From the NCBI GenBank assembly GCA_011317545.1, contig WUJK01000002.1, forward strand, positions 2,852,001 through 2,916,000: a stretch of 64,000 nt of DNA, given 5' to 3'. The notes below the pieces were generated by a model. It made no database searches. It was not told the origin of the DNA and saw only the letters and a list, made by a program, of their open reading frames with translations. Below, piece by piece: positions 34,017-44,047 of this stretch. A program made the position numbers and the translations under genes. The DNA is from Coniella vitis (taxonomy: Eukaryota; Ascomycota; Sordariomycetes; Diaporthales; Schizoparmaceae). The first letter of the stretch is position 1; each line of letters opens with the position of its first letter.

Positions 34017-35213
34017 ATGTCAAAACGTTCACATGATGGAGGAGGTGTTCAACCCGTTGCTAAGAAGTCGAAGCCTGAGGACGCTCTTGGTCACCTAGCG
34101 GACAACGCGGATGAGTTCATCGAATGTCTGCAGGTATTGAAAGCGCAGGGCAGGGGCGCGGATGAAAATCTCAAGCAACGACTATCCACATTGAGCCGAA
34201 AACTTCTCCCTTCCATTAAAGACCTCGCCCATGTCGATAGAATCTCTGAAGACTCGTCTGAGTTACGGCGACCAGAGGTACCCGTTCTTACTGCTTGGGC
34301 ACCATCCGAAGTGGCCCACCAACTGCCACCTGTTCCCCCCATTCTGGATTCAACAATCGAAAAGGCCTCCTTTACACACGCTGGCCTGGTCACCAACCAG
34401 GGTGATCAAAGCTATGAACAGCTTGAATGGCTCGGCGACGCCTATCTTTACTTGATAGCCACGGCTTTCATATTCCTCACGTTTCCGCATCTAAAACACG
34501 GTGAGATGTGCCAAATGCGAGAGGTCCTCGTGCGCAACGCCACTCTGAAGGAGTATTCTGTGCATTATGGATTTGACAAGCGAGCCATGTTTCCTCCCGA
34601 ATATGGTTTAGGAGGCCGTCAAGGCGGATCGAAGGCCAGTTCAAAGGAGCGAGCGAAGGTCCTTGGTGATATATTTGAAGCCCATGTTGCAGCCATCATC
34701 CTCTCTGATCCTATACATGGTGTAGCCAAGACAACATCCTGGCTCAAAGCTTTGTGGAGCACCACAATATCCGAGCAGATCAGGAAACGAAGATGGCAAG
34801 GGAAGGAGACGTCCTCTCTTGTTGCACCTACCATGGGCGCGAACAGCACAACAAATGCGCAACCACAAAACTTCCACAAGGGGTCGGCCAAGGACGTGCT
34901 CTCAGCCGAATTGGTGCTGCAGGAGCCTCGAGTGCAAATTGAGTATCGATCCATGGATGAAGGTCGTCCGCAAAAGAGAGATCCAATGACGAAGATGAAA
35001 CTTTTCACCCAGGGAGCCTTTCTCATTGGGTATGGAGAGACAATTCAACTGGGCATAGGGGTTGCGAAGAAGAAGGCAGAGGCGAATGAAAGAGCGGCAG
35101 AGAACGCACTTGAAAACAAGAAGCTGGTCAACACCTACCGGCAAAAGAAACAGCATATTTTGGAGAGCAAACGTATAGCACAAGATAATGCATTAAAAGG
35201 GCTTGATTTTTGA
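34017..35213 (+). CDS. Class I ribonuclease III (Rnt1/Pac1-like)
   Basis: dsRNA endonuclease of the single-RNase-III-domain type; known fungal relatives (Rnt1, Pac1) process rRNA, snRNA and snoRNA precursors in the nucleus. Intronless, 398 aa. The RNase III signature appears as LEWLGDAYL at about residues 140-148, and the second acidic cluster as VLGDIFEAHVAAII at about 220, so the metal-binding Glu/Asp residues are present. The N-terminus has a basic NLS-like stretch (MSKRSHDGG, VAKKSKPED) and a helical segment before the nuclease domain. A dsRBD-like C-terminus follows (MKLFTQGAFLIGYGETI, then GIGVAKKKAEANERAAENAL) with a basic tail. It is separate from the two-domain Dicer gene 21 kb downstream. 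Confidence 0.88.
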   Translation: MSKRSHDGGGVQPVAKKSKPEDALGHLADNADEFIECLQVLKAQGRGADENLKQRLSTLSRKLLPSIKDLAHVDRISEDSSELRRPEVPVLTAWAPSEVAHQLPPVPPILDSTIEKASFTHAGLVTNQGDQSYEQLEWLGDAYLYLIATAFIFLTFPHLKHGEMCQMREVLVRNATLKEYSVHYGFDKRAMFPPEYGLGGRQGGSKASSKERAKVLGDIFEAHVAAIILSDPIHGVAKTTSWLKALWSTTISEQIRKRRWQGKETSSLVAPTMGANSTTNAQPQNFHKGSAKDVLSAELVLQEPRVQIEYRSMDEGRPQKRDPMTKMKLFTQGAFLIGYGETIQLGIGVAKKKAEANERAAENALENKKLVNTYRQKKQHILESKRIAQDNALKGLDF

Positions 35214-36204
35214 GTTACTTCCTCCAGTTGACAAAAGGCAAATAAATATCTTGGCTTAAAGTTGCCTCTAGCAGCAAAAGAAAGGAGCACGATTCATACC
35301 ACAATACAAGAAAGTGTCAGTTGATAGTAGTGAATGCTAGTGCAGCATTCAACATTATTAACTATCTGGGTACATATGTAATATGTAAACGGTTCTTCAT
35401 TGCCTGAACTACTACTATGTAGTAATCTACGTACAATAGTATACTATGATGCGTCTATAGCAAATGGTTGTATGTCAAGTACCTCCGCGTAGCATACCTA
35501 GGTAATAAGTAGACAGGCACCTGATAGGTACCTTGATGGTCGGAAAATTGGATCATCATTTCCTATCTTCTCATTTCAGCTGTCAAGACACTGCTTCTGT
35601 CCTCAGATATGCGTGCAACATGCGCCCACATAAAGCTGAGGTTACCACATTTTCATAAGAACATAAAACTTCCAGACCGTGCATGAATCGCTTTTGTATC
35701 TGGCGAGTTGCGAATTGAATCATCACCTATGGATCATTCAGCATTCCCGTACTTGCCGATTTGTTTCTTGGGCTGGCAGGCTGGGCATGTGATGTACCCA
35801 TGTACTTGCACATTTGGGGTTCGCGAAATAACCGATACGCCGAGGTTCAACTGGACTGATTGATGCGTCGATGCTGGTCCCACTCGACTTTCCAACGCGC
35901 CAAACCACCACACTTGGGGGCTCCAGAGTGCGTCAACGGGCAATCGATATGCAAACCAGGCACGCTAATGATAAGATATGATAATACGTGTTCCCGATTC
36001 TATGACATCGTCTTTATACCATCGCAGGGAACATATCATCTTTGGTGCATGCTTGATTCCGCGACTTTGAATCGCTGACTTGAGGAATCTTGGGACTGGT
36101 CAATCGAGAGACAGACAGAACAAACGCGCATCACAGAGTCTCGTCTTAAGGACGTCTGGGCGCCATCATCGGCGCCACAGCAGTAATTTGTGTAGCCAAG
36201 AAAA
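35214..36204. other. Intergenic region upstream of the ATG37-like gene
   Basis: About 1.0 kb. Around 35390-35535 are several TACTATGTAG/TACCTAGGTA-type short palindromic motifs. The region lies between the 3' end of the RNase III gene and the next + strand promoter. No gene is supported. Confidence 0.5.
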
Positions 36205-37216
36205 ATGGCTGATTCAATAGGCAAGTCTACCTTCTACACAAGGACGTCGCGAAGGGCCTCGACAAGCTAAGTACTGCGTTCCACCATACAGATCGAGTAT
36301 TTGTGCACGCCCTCAACACCGTCAAGAAGATCCCGAAGACCGGAGCTGCTCGCCCGCCACCTCCTGATCGAATGCGTCTCTATGGCCTCTACAAACAAGC
36401 AATGGAGGGCGACGTAGATGGCGTAATGGAAAGGCCTAGTGCAGGTTCTGGCCTGGCTCACGACGAACTACAGCGCGAGCAGGATAAATGGGACGCGTGG
36501 AGTTCGCAAAGGAGTCTCAGCAGGACTGAGGCAAAAAGACGCTATGTTGAGGCACTGATTGACACAATGCACAAATACGCGACAACACCGTGAGTACCAT
36601 GGCTCGATTTGGACGGGCCGCAGCCGGACACGCTGCTGACCATTTACTTCATGAACGCAGAAACGCAGCTGAACTCGTTTCCGAGCTCGAATTCGTGTGG
36701 AACCAAATAAAGAATAACAGCCCAAGCTCTTCTGAGCTTTCGGCGAAACAACTAGGACTAGATAACAGTCCCCAGCGCTTTGCACAACCCATGTCGGGGA
36801 CCGATGGGCCCATGCGAATCCTCAGCCCAATGAGCGAAGAGGACGAGATGGAGCAAGATTACCAGCGACATATGGGCTCAGGCAATCCCATTGATGACGG
36901 TGAATATGTCAAGAGAGGCGACAGATGGTCTAAAAAGATGGAGCGAGCAATAGTACGGCTGTCCACAGAGATAGCAGCTTTGCGAGAACAGATTACGGCA
37001 GGGCGGGAATGGCGGTCTCGGAAGGAACGCAGTCTTGGTGCTTGGATTGGGTGGGTGTTCTGGGCTGTGCTGAAGCACTTCGTCATGGACATAGTCCTGT
37101 TAGCCATTATTCTGCTGTGGATGAGGAAGCGGAAAGACAGGAGACTGGAAGACCTGGTTCGCGCCGGCCTTAAGCTTGGGAGAGAGTACATTCGCAAAGT
37201 GCTACCATCAAGATGA
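36205..37216 (+). CDS. atg37: Acyl-CoA-binding domain membrane protein (Atg37/ACBD5-like)
   Basis: Peroxisomal acyl-CoA-binding protein; the yeast Atg37 family acts in pexophagy and human ACBD5 in ER-peroxisome contact. Exons 36205-36220 (16 nt), 36292-36589 and 36661-37216 give 289 aa. The first intron has a GC donor (AG|GCAAGT) with a GCTAAG branch-like site and CAG acceptor; it is required to join MADSI to DRVFVHALNTVKKIPK. The ACB domain (about 6-100) shows the ligand-binding pattern RMRLYGLYKQAMEGDV and KWDAWSSQRSLSRTEAKRRYVEAL. A linker with a helical segment follows. A single transmembrane segment (about 230-258, WIGWVFWAVLKHFVMDIVLL and on into IILLW) precedes a basic tail, the C-anchored layout of Atg37/ACBD5. 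Confidence 0.88.
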
Positions 37217-38039
37217 GAAACGATTCGCGGATCATTGCACTCAGCCAAATCGATGCAGTTTTGAGGTGAATTGCCGTATCTTGTGTTGCAACAGCGTGGG
37301 TAAAGCTGTCAGGAGTCTCGTGATGCTCGTTTAGAAGCTGCCAACTCGTTTATTTGGCGCACTGATCTGGCCCGGGCTCCCTGTCCGATACACTATGGTA
37401 GCCTATACGAATGCAAAAATCACTGTGCACGACACACTTATATGAGGTATTGACCAGAGACAACGAGGAGTTGTCGAGGAGATGCTGTGGCAGCGTGTGC
37501 ACGGCAGTGCGCCACCAGAAGGTACAGATCTCTCGTGTTGCGGCTAGGCACGGCTGCCTAGCTCAAAGCCCTCAGAAGAGAGGGAAAAAGAAAAGAAAAG
37601 AAAAGAAAGGCCGTCCTGCAATGAATTGCAAATATTCAGAGCCCTTGTTGGAGAGGAGATGCGTTTGTCGCGAATAACGGCCACACGATAATTTCTTAAT
37701 AGCAAGCTTGTACTTCAGCAAAAAAAAGTGCACAAATCAATTGCTTTTGTGCCTACATATTGGACAATACCGGACTTCGCTTTTCAACATTAACACAGTG
37801 CAGTTACAACCTTATTCCTCGTATCAAGCAAACATAAAGTTGTGAATAATAACCCAAGACCAAGTAAGGATTCGATCCCCGCATGACTTAGTCATGCATA
37901 TAGCCGTTACCTAGAATGCTTACTATTTTATATCTAGGTAGGTGATCGTAAGCAGTGGCTAAGCGTTTCTTCACCAGCGCCAAAAGCAACGACCAGACTC
38001 GGCGCTCGAACGCCCATCATCTGTCGGTAGAATTCAGTG
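37217..38039. other. Intergenic region
   Basis: 0.8 kb between same-strand genes. It holds an AAAAG repeat (37584-37609) and a perfect 7-bp-arm hairpin GCATGAC-TTA-GTCATGC at 37881-37897. No gene is supported. Confidence 0.5.
37584..37609. repeat. AAAAG microsatellite
   Basis: About four to five tandem AAAAG units on the + strand, located in non-coding DNA 3' of the ATG37-like gene. Confidence 0.85.
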
Positions 38040-38678
38040 ATGGACCAGCTCCGCGAAGATCACGCTGGCGACTCAACCCCCTCGGCAGGCGATTCAGCAG
38101 GCAAGACACTTAGCGGCCTATGCAATACAGAGGGACAGGAAGATGTGCCCCCGTTCACAAGCCCCTTTGCCGCCATTTTCGTCCCACTTACCGAAGACCT
38201 ACTGGAGCCAATACAGTCCGTACAAGATCCTGTCGAGCGCCTGCAGAGGGAGAGAGCCAACCTCGACGCAAATGAGAAAGCCGTGAGGAACAACTTAGCA
38301 TTCATGTTTGAGCGCGAAGCTAGACGTCGCATCGTGGAGGCGAAGAAGACACATCTACCCTCTACATCACATGCGTCTCAAGACTTGAGCTCGGCGGAGA
38401 TAGCCAACCTCGTTGGTAGCTTGACAGCACCTACAGTCCCGGGCAAGGTTTACCATTTGTTGCCTGAAACATTGGACCGAATCAAGAGAAGCGCTGCTGC
38501 TGGCGCACCGCCCGAGAATGCTGCGAACCAAATGCTCCCGCATGAGCAAACATTACGCGAGGTCCTGAACGTGACGCAGATTGGGGCGGACCAGATTGAG
38601 AAATACAGCGAGGTCCATGTCAAATCAATCCGTGAGAATCTCAACAAGAAGATCGAGAAGGCGGAGCGTGAAAGGTGA
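38040..38678 (+). CDS. Hypothetical coiled-coil protein
   Basis: Intronless open frame of 212 aa with ATG at 38040. I do not recognise a family. The N-terminal 40 residues are polar, then comes PFTSPFAAIFVPLTEDLLEP. A charged helix follows (DPVERLQRERANLDANEKAV, FEREARRRIVEAKKTH). Toward the C-terminus there is VYHLLPETLDRIKRSAAAG and a second heptad-like helix ending KSIRENLNKKIEKAERER. The coding character (balanced codon use, helical periodicity, no low-complexity junk) supports a real gene. The two coiled coils suggest a structural or complex-forming protein, but no function is assigned. Confidence 0.7.
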   Translation: MDQLREDHAGDSTPSAGDSAGKTLSGLCNTEGQEDVPPFTSPFAAIFVPLTEDLLEPIQSVQDPVERLQRERANLDANEKAVRNNLAFMFEREARRRIVEAKKTHLPSTSHASQDLSSAEIANLVGSLTAPTVPGKVYHLLPETLDRIKRSAAAGAPPENAANQMLPHEQTLREVLNVTQIGADQIEKYSEVHVKSIRENLNKKIEKAERER

Positions 38679-39407
38679 CAGAATGGTGTGGCGGTCGCAT
38701 TCTATGATTACTGCAGGTGCTTGCATTGGCATGTAGAACGAGGGTTTACAGGACAGTGTGCCTGGATGGCGCACCGAAAATTTTTCCAAGCCTGTTGCAG
38801 CTTTGTCGGAGGAGCAATAATTTCCGCGAGGTAGTCAACCTCAGTTGGTACATCGCATACAAAAACCATAGTAGCAGCTTAAATCGCTGCATCATGCAGT
38901 CGAAGGCCACAAGCAGTCGCGCGAGGGAGACTGGGATGTAACGACCGGCGGTAAGAGGCATTGCACATCAAGCCAATTTATAGTTGGCCTTCACATACTT
39001 CCATAATCGGCGTCATGACTTCTTCTAGAGCACAAGATAGAGGAGAACTTGATAAAGGCATGGTTCTGCGAGCGCAAAACCATGCCCAAGTACACCCACA
39101 ATAAAAGTGCACATGGTACAATTTTGTTTGAAGAAGAAGAAGAAGAAGAAGCAAAGCGTGACGCGAGAAGCGCCAATTGCGGTCAAGTTTTATGGGTGAG
39201 AGCTCGGAAGTGGAGCCACTGCAGCTCAAGCCAATCATACCCCAGCCCTTGGTAATCGGGTATTTCCAGCGCCACTTCGAGCCTGGGAGACGTCAACTAC
39301 TCCAACGTTCCATTCACAGAGGCCTTGGACCACTCAACAAGCCCCCAGCATCCTTTCCTTTTCCTCTCCCGCCATTCACATTTCCAGTCACGGTCAGGGA
39401 CGTTACT
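38679..39407. other. Intergenic region upstream of NUO-78
   Basis: 0.7 kb holding the NUO-78 promoter and a (GAA)7 repeat at 39130-39150. No gene is supported. Confidence 0.5.
39130..39151. repeat. (GAA)7 trinucleotide repeat
   Basis: Seven GAA units on the + strand, about 260 bp upstream of the NUO-78 start codon; non-coding. Confidence 0.9.
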
Positions 39408-42033
39408 ATGCTGCGGCAGACTCTGGCACGCTCGGCTTGGCGGCATGGCAGGCGGACCACCGCCAGTGCCGCCAGAGCTTTCTCTGCGACGACTCAACGA
39501 CCGGCCGAAGTTGAGCTCACAATTGGTATGTGGAAGAAGCCACACAAGTCCCTGGGAAACGAAAGTATCTTGCTAATTTACTCATAGACGGGAAAAAGGT
39601 CTCTATAGAGGGTACGGCGTTCCCGCGAGTATCATTGACTTTGTTCTCTCTAACAGCCGTCTAGCCGGCTCGGCTCTCATTCAAGCATGCGAGAAGGCAG
39701 GATCGACTGTTCCAAGGCCAGTATATTCCTGATCTCAACGTCTGCCAAAGCAGTTGAATATCCTACTGACTGTGATATTTACAGATACTGTTACCACGAG
39801 TACGATTCCTCCCGCAATTACCCGAACCACAACCCCCTAAGCCTTCGAAGGCGACTGATCGAATATTTACAGGAAGTTGATGATTGCCGGAAACTGCCGA
39901 ATGTGCCTAGTTGAGGTAGAGCGTGCTCCCAAGCCTGTCGCATCATGCGCGTGGCCAGTAGCGCCCGGCATGGTTGTCAAGACCAACTCGCCACTAGCCC
40001 ACAAGGCCCGGGAGGGCGTCATGGAGTTTCTGCTGGCCAATCACCCTCTTGACTGTCCTATTTGCGATCAAGGTGGCGAATGTGACCTCCAGGACCAGTC
40101 GATGCGCTACGGAGCAGACCGCGGTCGGTTCCACGAAATCGGCGGAAAGAGAGGTGTCGAGGACAAGAACATTGGTCCCCTTATCAAGACATCCATGAAC
40201 CGATGCATCCACTGCACGAGATGTATTCGATTCGCAAACGATATCGCTGGCGCCCCCGAACTTGGCTCTACAGGACGTGGAAACGACATTCAGATTGGTA
40301 CTTACCTAGAGAAGAACCTTGACTCCGAGTTGTCCGGCAACGTTATCGATCTTTGTCCTGTTGGAGCTCTGACTTCTAAGCCCTACGCTTTCCGCGCACG
40401 TCCTTGGGAGTTGAAGAAGACTGAATCAATTGACGTGCACGATGCACTTGGTTCCAACATTCGCATCGACGCCCGTGGTCTTGAGGTCATGCGCGTTGTT
40501 CCCCGTCTGAATGACGATGTCAACGAGGAGTGGATTAATGACAAGTCCCGCTTTGCCTGCGATGGCTTGAAGACACAGCGTCTCACCATGCCCCTGATTC
40601 GTCGGGAAGGTAGATTTGAGCCGGCTGACTGGGAGCAAGCTTTGACCGAAATTGCCAGTGCCTGGGAAAAGAAGGCGCCCCAGGGCAATGAGTTCAAGGT
40701 CGTTGCTGGTGAGCTTACCGACGTTGAATCTTTGGTTGCCATGAAGGAGCTCGCAAACAAGCTCGGGTCAGAAAACCTGGCTCTCGACATGCCCGCTGGT
40801 AACAAGCCCGTCGCCCACGGTGTCGACGTACGATCCAACTACTTGTTCAACTCGAGGATTTGGGGCATCGAGGAGGCGGACGCTATTCTGATTGTGGGCA
40901 GTAACCCAAGACACGAGGCTGCTGTGCTGAACGCCCGTATCCGCAAGCAGTGGCTGCGGTCTGACCTGGAAATTGGCGTGGTGGGCGAGTCTTGGGACTC
41001 TACCTTCGACTTTGAGCACCTTGGCACTGATTTGAGCGCACTCAAGACCGCCTTGTCTGGATCCTTCGGCAAGAAACTGTCCTCGGCACAGAAGCCCATG
41101 ATTATTGTGGGCTCTGGTGTGACAGATCACGCTGATGCCAAGGCCTTCTATGAGACTATTGGTGCCTTTGTCGACAAGCATGCAGCCAATTTCCTGACTG
41201 AGGAATGGAATGGATACAATGTTCTCCAGAGAGCAGCATCGCGCGCAGGAGCTTTTGAGGTTGGCTTCGTGACCCCGTCCGCAGAGGTAGCTGAGACGAC
41301 TCCTAAATTTGTCTGGCTGCTTGGAGCCGACGAGATCAACGAGGCAGACATCCCGAAGGACGCTTTTGTTGTCTACCAAGGCCACCACGGTGATCGAGGT
41401 GCGCAGATTGCCGACATTGTCCTTCCCGGTGCCGCTTACACCGAAAAGAACGCCACATATGTCAACACCGAAGGTCGCGTCCAAATGACCAGGGCTGCAA
41501 CGGGCCTGCCTGGCGCGTCCCGTACCGACTGGAAGATCATCCGGGCTGTTAGCGAGTTCCTTGGAGCCCCTCTGCCATATGATGATGTCGCTGCTCTCCG
41601 CGATAGAATGGTTGAAATTAGCCCTGCACTTGCAGCTTATGACATCGTCGAGCCTGTCGCTCTTCAGCAGCTTAGCAAGGTACAGCTTGTTGACCAGAAC
41701 AAGGGATCTCAGAGCACTGGGGCTGCTTTGAAGCTTCCTATTGAGAACTTCTACTTCACAGACGTTATCTCCAGAAGGTTAGTTATCTTGCCGGATCAAC
41801 CGCTTTTTGCAACCTTATTAACATTTTCTGGTAGTTCGCCAACGATGGCACGCTGCTCGGCTGCTAAGGCCACTGGTGACCCCCGCACAAATTTCAGTAA
41901 GTGAACATCCAATATACCATTGCCTGACAGCATAGACCTTACAAAACGGGTCAATTGCTAATACGATCACTCACCAGTGGCTCCGGGTATGGAGGAGGAT
42001 AAGCCTATGGGACAGGTGGCGTACGGTGTATAG
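39408..42033 (+). CDS. nuo78: NADH:ubiquinone oxidoreductase 78 kDa subunit (complex I, NDUFS1)
   Basis: Largest peripheral-arm subunit of complex I, carrying three iron-sulfur clusters. Seven exons, 39408-39525, 39588-39611, 39665-39716, 39785-39799, 39873-41777, 41835-41896 and 41978-42033, give 743 aa, the usual fungal length. The presequence is MLRQTLARSAWRHGRRTTAS. The ferredoxin-like domain is assembled from four tiny exons: DGKKVSIE, AGSALIQACEKAGSTVP, RYCYHE and KLMIAGNCRMCLVEVE. Cluster motifs follow in CPICDQGGECDLQDQSMRYG and CIHCTRCIRF. The third intron has a GC donor (AG|GCCAGT), and exon 4 is 15 nt and supplies the first ligand Cys. The large exon 5 carries the molybdopterin-oxidoreductase-like domain. 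The protein ends MGQVAYGV. Confidence 0.95.
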
Positions 42034-42300
42034 GCCTTCGAACAGAAAAGAGAACATCAATTGCGTTTGCTTAGGGGGGTATCTGGGTCGAGGGCACGTT
42101 CGTAAGTTTGTTGTACATATGCAGGAGTCAAAGGTTGTTACGAACAAAATGCATCGTTTTCTATTGTTTTCTAGAGCGTACACTTTGCCATAGCCCAACT
42201 TGTGTACGCAAAGTGCACCTTGTCTGTGATTACACCAACTGATATAAGTAGAAATATTTGTTGTGTATTTAGCCAGTCAAATAAGCCTATTCCATGTGTA

Positions 42301-43334
42301 CTAACGTTCAGCGGCTTGATCTGTTGCTTCATTCTGATCAGGAAATGATTGGTCGAGGGCCCCCCTGAAGCCAAATTGTCCTTGATCTAACGGGTTTGCT
42401 TTAGCAGTCTGGATCCTTTCCCACGGTTTTCGCGGCCTTTCCATTGATCCTACAGGTTTCGTAGTCTGGGAATATCGGGAGTATTTAGTCCTGCCAACAA
42501 GTTACTGTGTATCAAAAAGTTGGGGAAAACAAGAGGCAGAGGAGAGAGAGAAAAAAAGGAAAAACTTACCGAGTTCCGCGCGACGATATCAGGGATCTGT
42601 TCGACACCCTCCACTGGCTCGCCAGACTGTACCGCTTTGACAATGGCAGCAAATCGTTCCGGATAAGGCACCTGCGCGGGGTCTTGATCTTCTTCGCCGT
42701 CAGCGGTCGTGGGCCGGTCGATATAGAGCTCAGTCCTTGGCGCGGTCTTCATCCAGTCCGGGGCAGCGGCGTAAGCAGTTGCAGTTGTACCGTGGACGTC
42801 GACATCAAGAGGGCCCGCAGCGTTTAAAAGTTGTCTCATCCAGGCTTCCTTCTGTTTTGCTGCTGCTGCTGCTGCTTGTAGTGGTGGTGGCGGTGCTGCT
42901 TGGGAGGCACCCGCATGAGCGGCGGCGAGCTTGTCGCGGTGAGCACACAGTGATTCGAGCAGGGTCCATTCCCATATCCGCAGTTGCTGACCACTGAGAA
43001 ATTGGCTGCGCAACCAGGCGCGGTATTCTGCGTAGGGCACGGTCAGACCCTTGATGCGGGCAAAATAAAAGGTGCGCGTGTGCATGATGATGTCGGCCTG
43101 GGAAGCTGTCTGAGCAAGAGCATGGTAGCCGCCCAAGGCGAGGACGAGGCCACCCTATTCAGGAAGCCGGGTCAGCGATTTGGTGTTCAGACACAATTTT
43201 GTTGAGACGAGGCACAAGGGATAATTTCGTACCAGAAAGTCCTTGTCAAGGTCCCATCGGTAGTCGTGAAAAGCAAGGAGTATCGACTGGGACCCTTGGG
43301 ATGGCGGTGGCTCTGAACAAGTTGCCTCAGTCAT
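42301..43334 (-). CDS. KPWE-motif protein, PEX14/PEX39-like (putative peroxisomal import cofactor)
   Basis: Exons 43334-43233, 43154-42570 and 42465-42301 give 283 aa, all junctions phase 0 (CTG|GTACGA, TCG|GTAAGT; acceptors ATAG and CCAG). The N-terminal domain (about 15-110: LLAFHDYRWDLDKDFLGGLV, ALAQTASQADIIMHTRTFYF) is a conserved fungal helical region. A Pro/poly-Ala linker follows, its Ala run encoded by a GCT/GCA trinucleotide repeat near 42855. Near residue 205 there is FAAIVKAVQSGEPVEGVEQI, and after the last junction RPRKPWERI, placing KPWE at 242-245. The G-x-x-I-P plus KPWE arrangement is that of the PEX14-like KPWE domain family. As I recall, this family was recently tied to PTS2 import as PEX39; that link is from memory. 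The C-terminal 35 residues are polar. Confidence 0.78.
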
Positions 43335-43855
43335 GATAACTGAGTAGCTGTATGGAATCAATATGTCGCGTTTTAGAAGACTTAACTATCTCGTCTCCCG
43401 AATGTGAGTCTGTGACGAGGAGGGGCCGATGACAATTGAGGTCACGACAACCTATTCTCTTTAAGCCGATTTTACTTTGACTGGTGTCTGATGTACCATA
43501 GTACACGTCGTTGAGGGTTCCGTCATACGAAACCGGCCTGTCTAGGTAGGGTATTGATCCGTGGGCTGCGGGCCGGAGCGCCCCCGCAAAGCCAGATTGG
43601 CTTGTACTTCTCAGTAGTACCTACTACTAGGTATTCATCAGACTTGTGGCTGGAACCAAGGAATTGTTGAGGGTCTTCCAATATACTTTGCTCCCTAGGT
43701 ATTTACAACTCCGTTCATGTCGAGGTAATGTCTGGAAAACCCCTTGGAAGTCACAGTGCGAGTTCTCGATACTGGATAGTCAGCTCGTGCACGGGCCAAC
43801 CACTGTATCAGCTCAGTGTCTGACGCCCTTGTGTCTCTGTCCCCTACATACATAT

Positions 43856-43892
43856 ATAGTAGAAATAAGTACGTAGTACTTATTTCTACTAT
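43856..43892. repeat. Perfect inverted repeat, 17-bp arms around a 3-bp centre
   Basis: Left arm 43856-43872 (ATAGTAGAAATAAGTAC), centre GTA, right arm 43876-43892, which is the exact reverse complement. It ends 18 bp before a TATA-like sequence and about 155 bp before the PTC5 ATG. Confidence 0.95.
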
Positions 43893-43910
43893 GTTCTTCC
43901 ATTAAGGCAT

Positions 43911-43918
43911 TATATAAG
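43911..43918 (+). promoter_or_regulatory. TATA-like element of PTC5
   Basis: TATATAAG 130 bp upstream of the PTC5 start codon and immediately downstream of the hairpin repeat. The position fits a core promoter; it is not tested. Confidence 0.45.
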
Positions 43919-44047
43919 TTCAGCTCCTATTCTGGCACTTCGTCTTCGCCCCTCGCGCCATCTTTCTCTACCACTAAACGCCCTTCATCCGGGACTGCCC
44001 GTGGCCCTGGTTGCTCATTATCTCGCGGGTCCTCAACAGCAGCCGCG

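Larger units (their letters stand above)
43335..44047. other. Divergent promoter region between the KPWE gene and PTC5
   Basis: 0.7 kb containing several TAC-rich short motifs (43495-43630), the perfect inverted repeat at 43856-43892 and a TATA-like box at 43911. No gene is supported. Confidence 0.6.

Noticed and set aside
37861..37900. Possible tRNA (B-box-like GATCGAATCC on the - strand)
   Set aside because: The T stem does not pair beyond two bases and no acceptor, D or anticodon arms can be folded around it.
40768..41484. 238-codon - strand open frame
   Set aside because: Antisense to the large NUO-78 exon; created by strong codon bias of the real gene.
43856..43892. Rho-independent-type terminator
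   Set aside because: The hairpin is AT-balanced, lies in a promoter region of a eukaryotic gene and has no terminator context.
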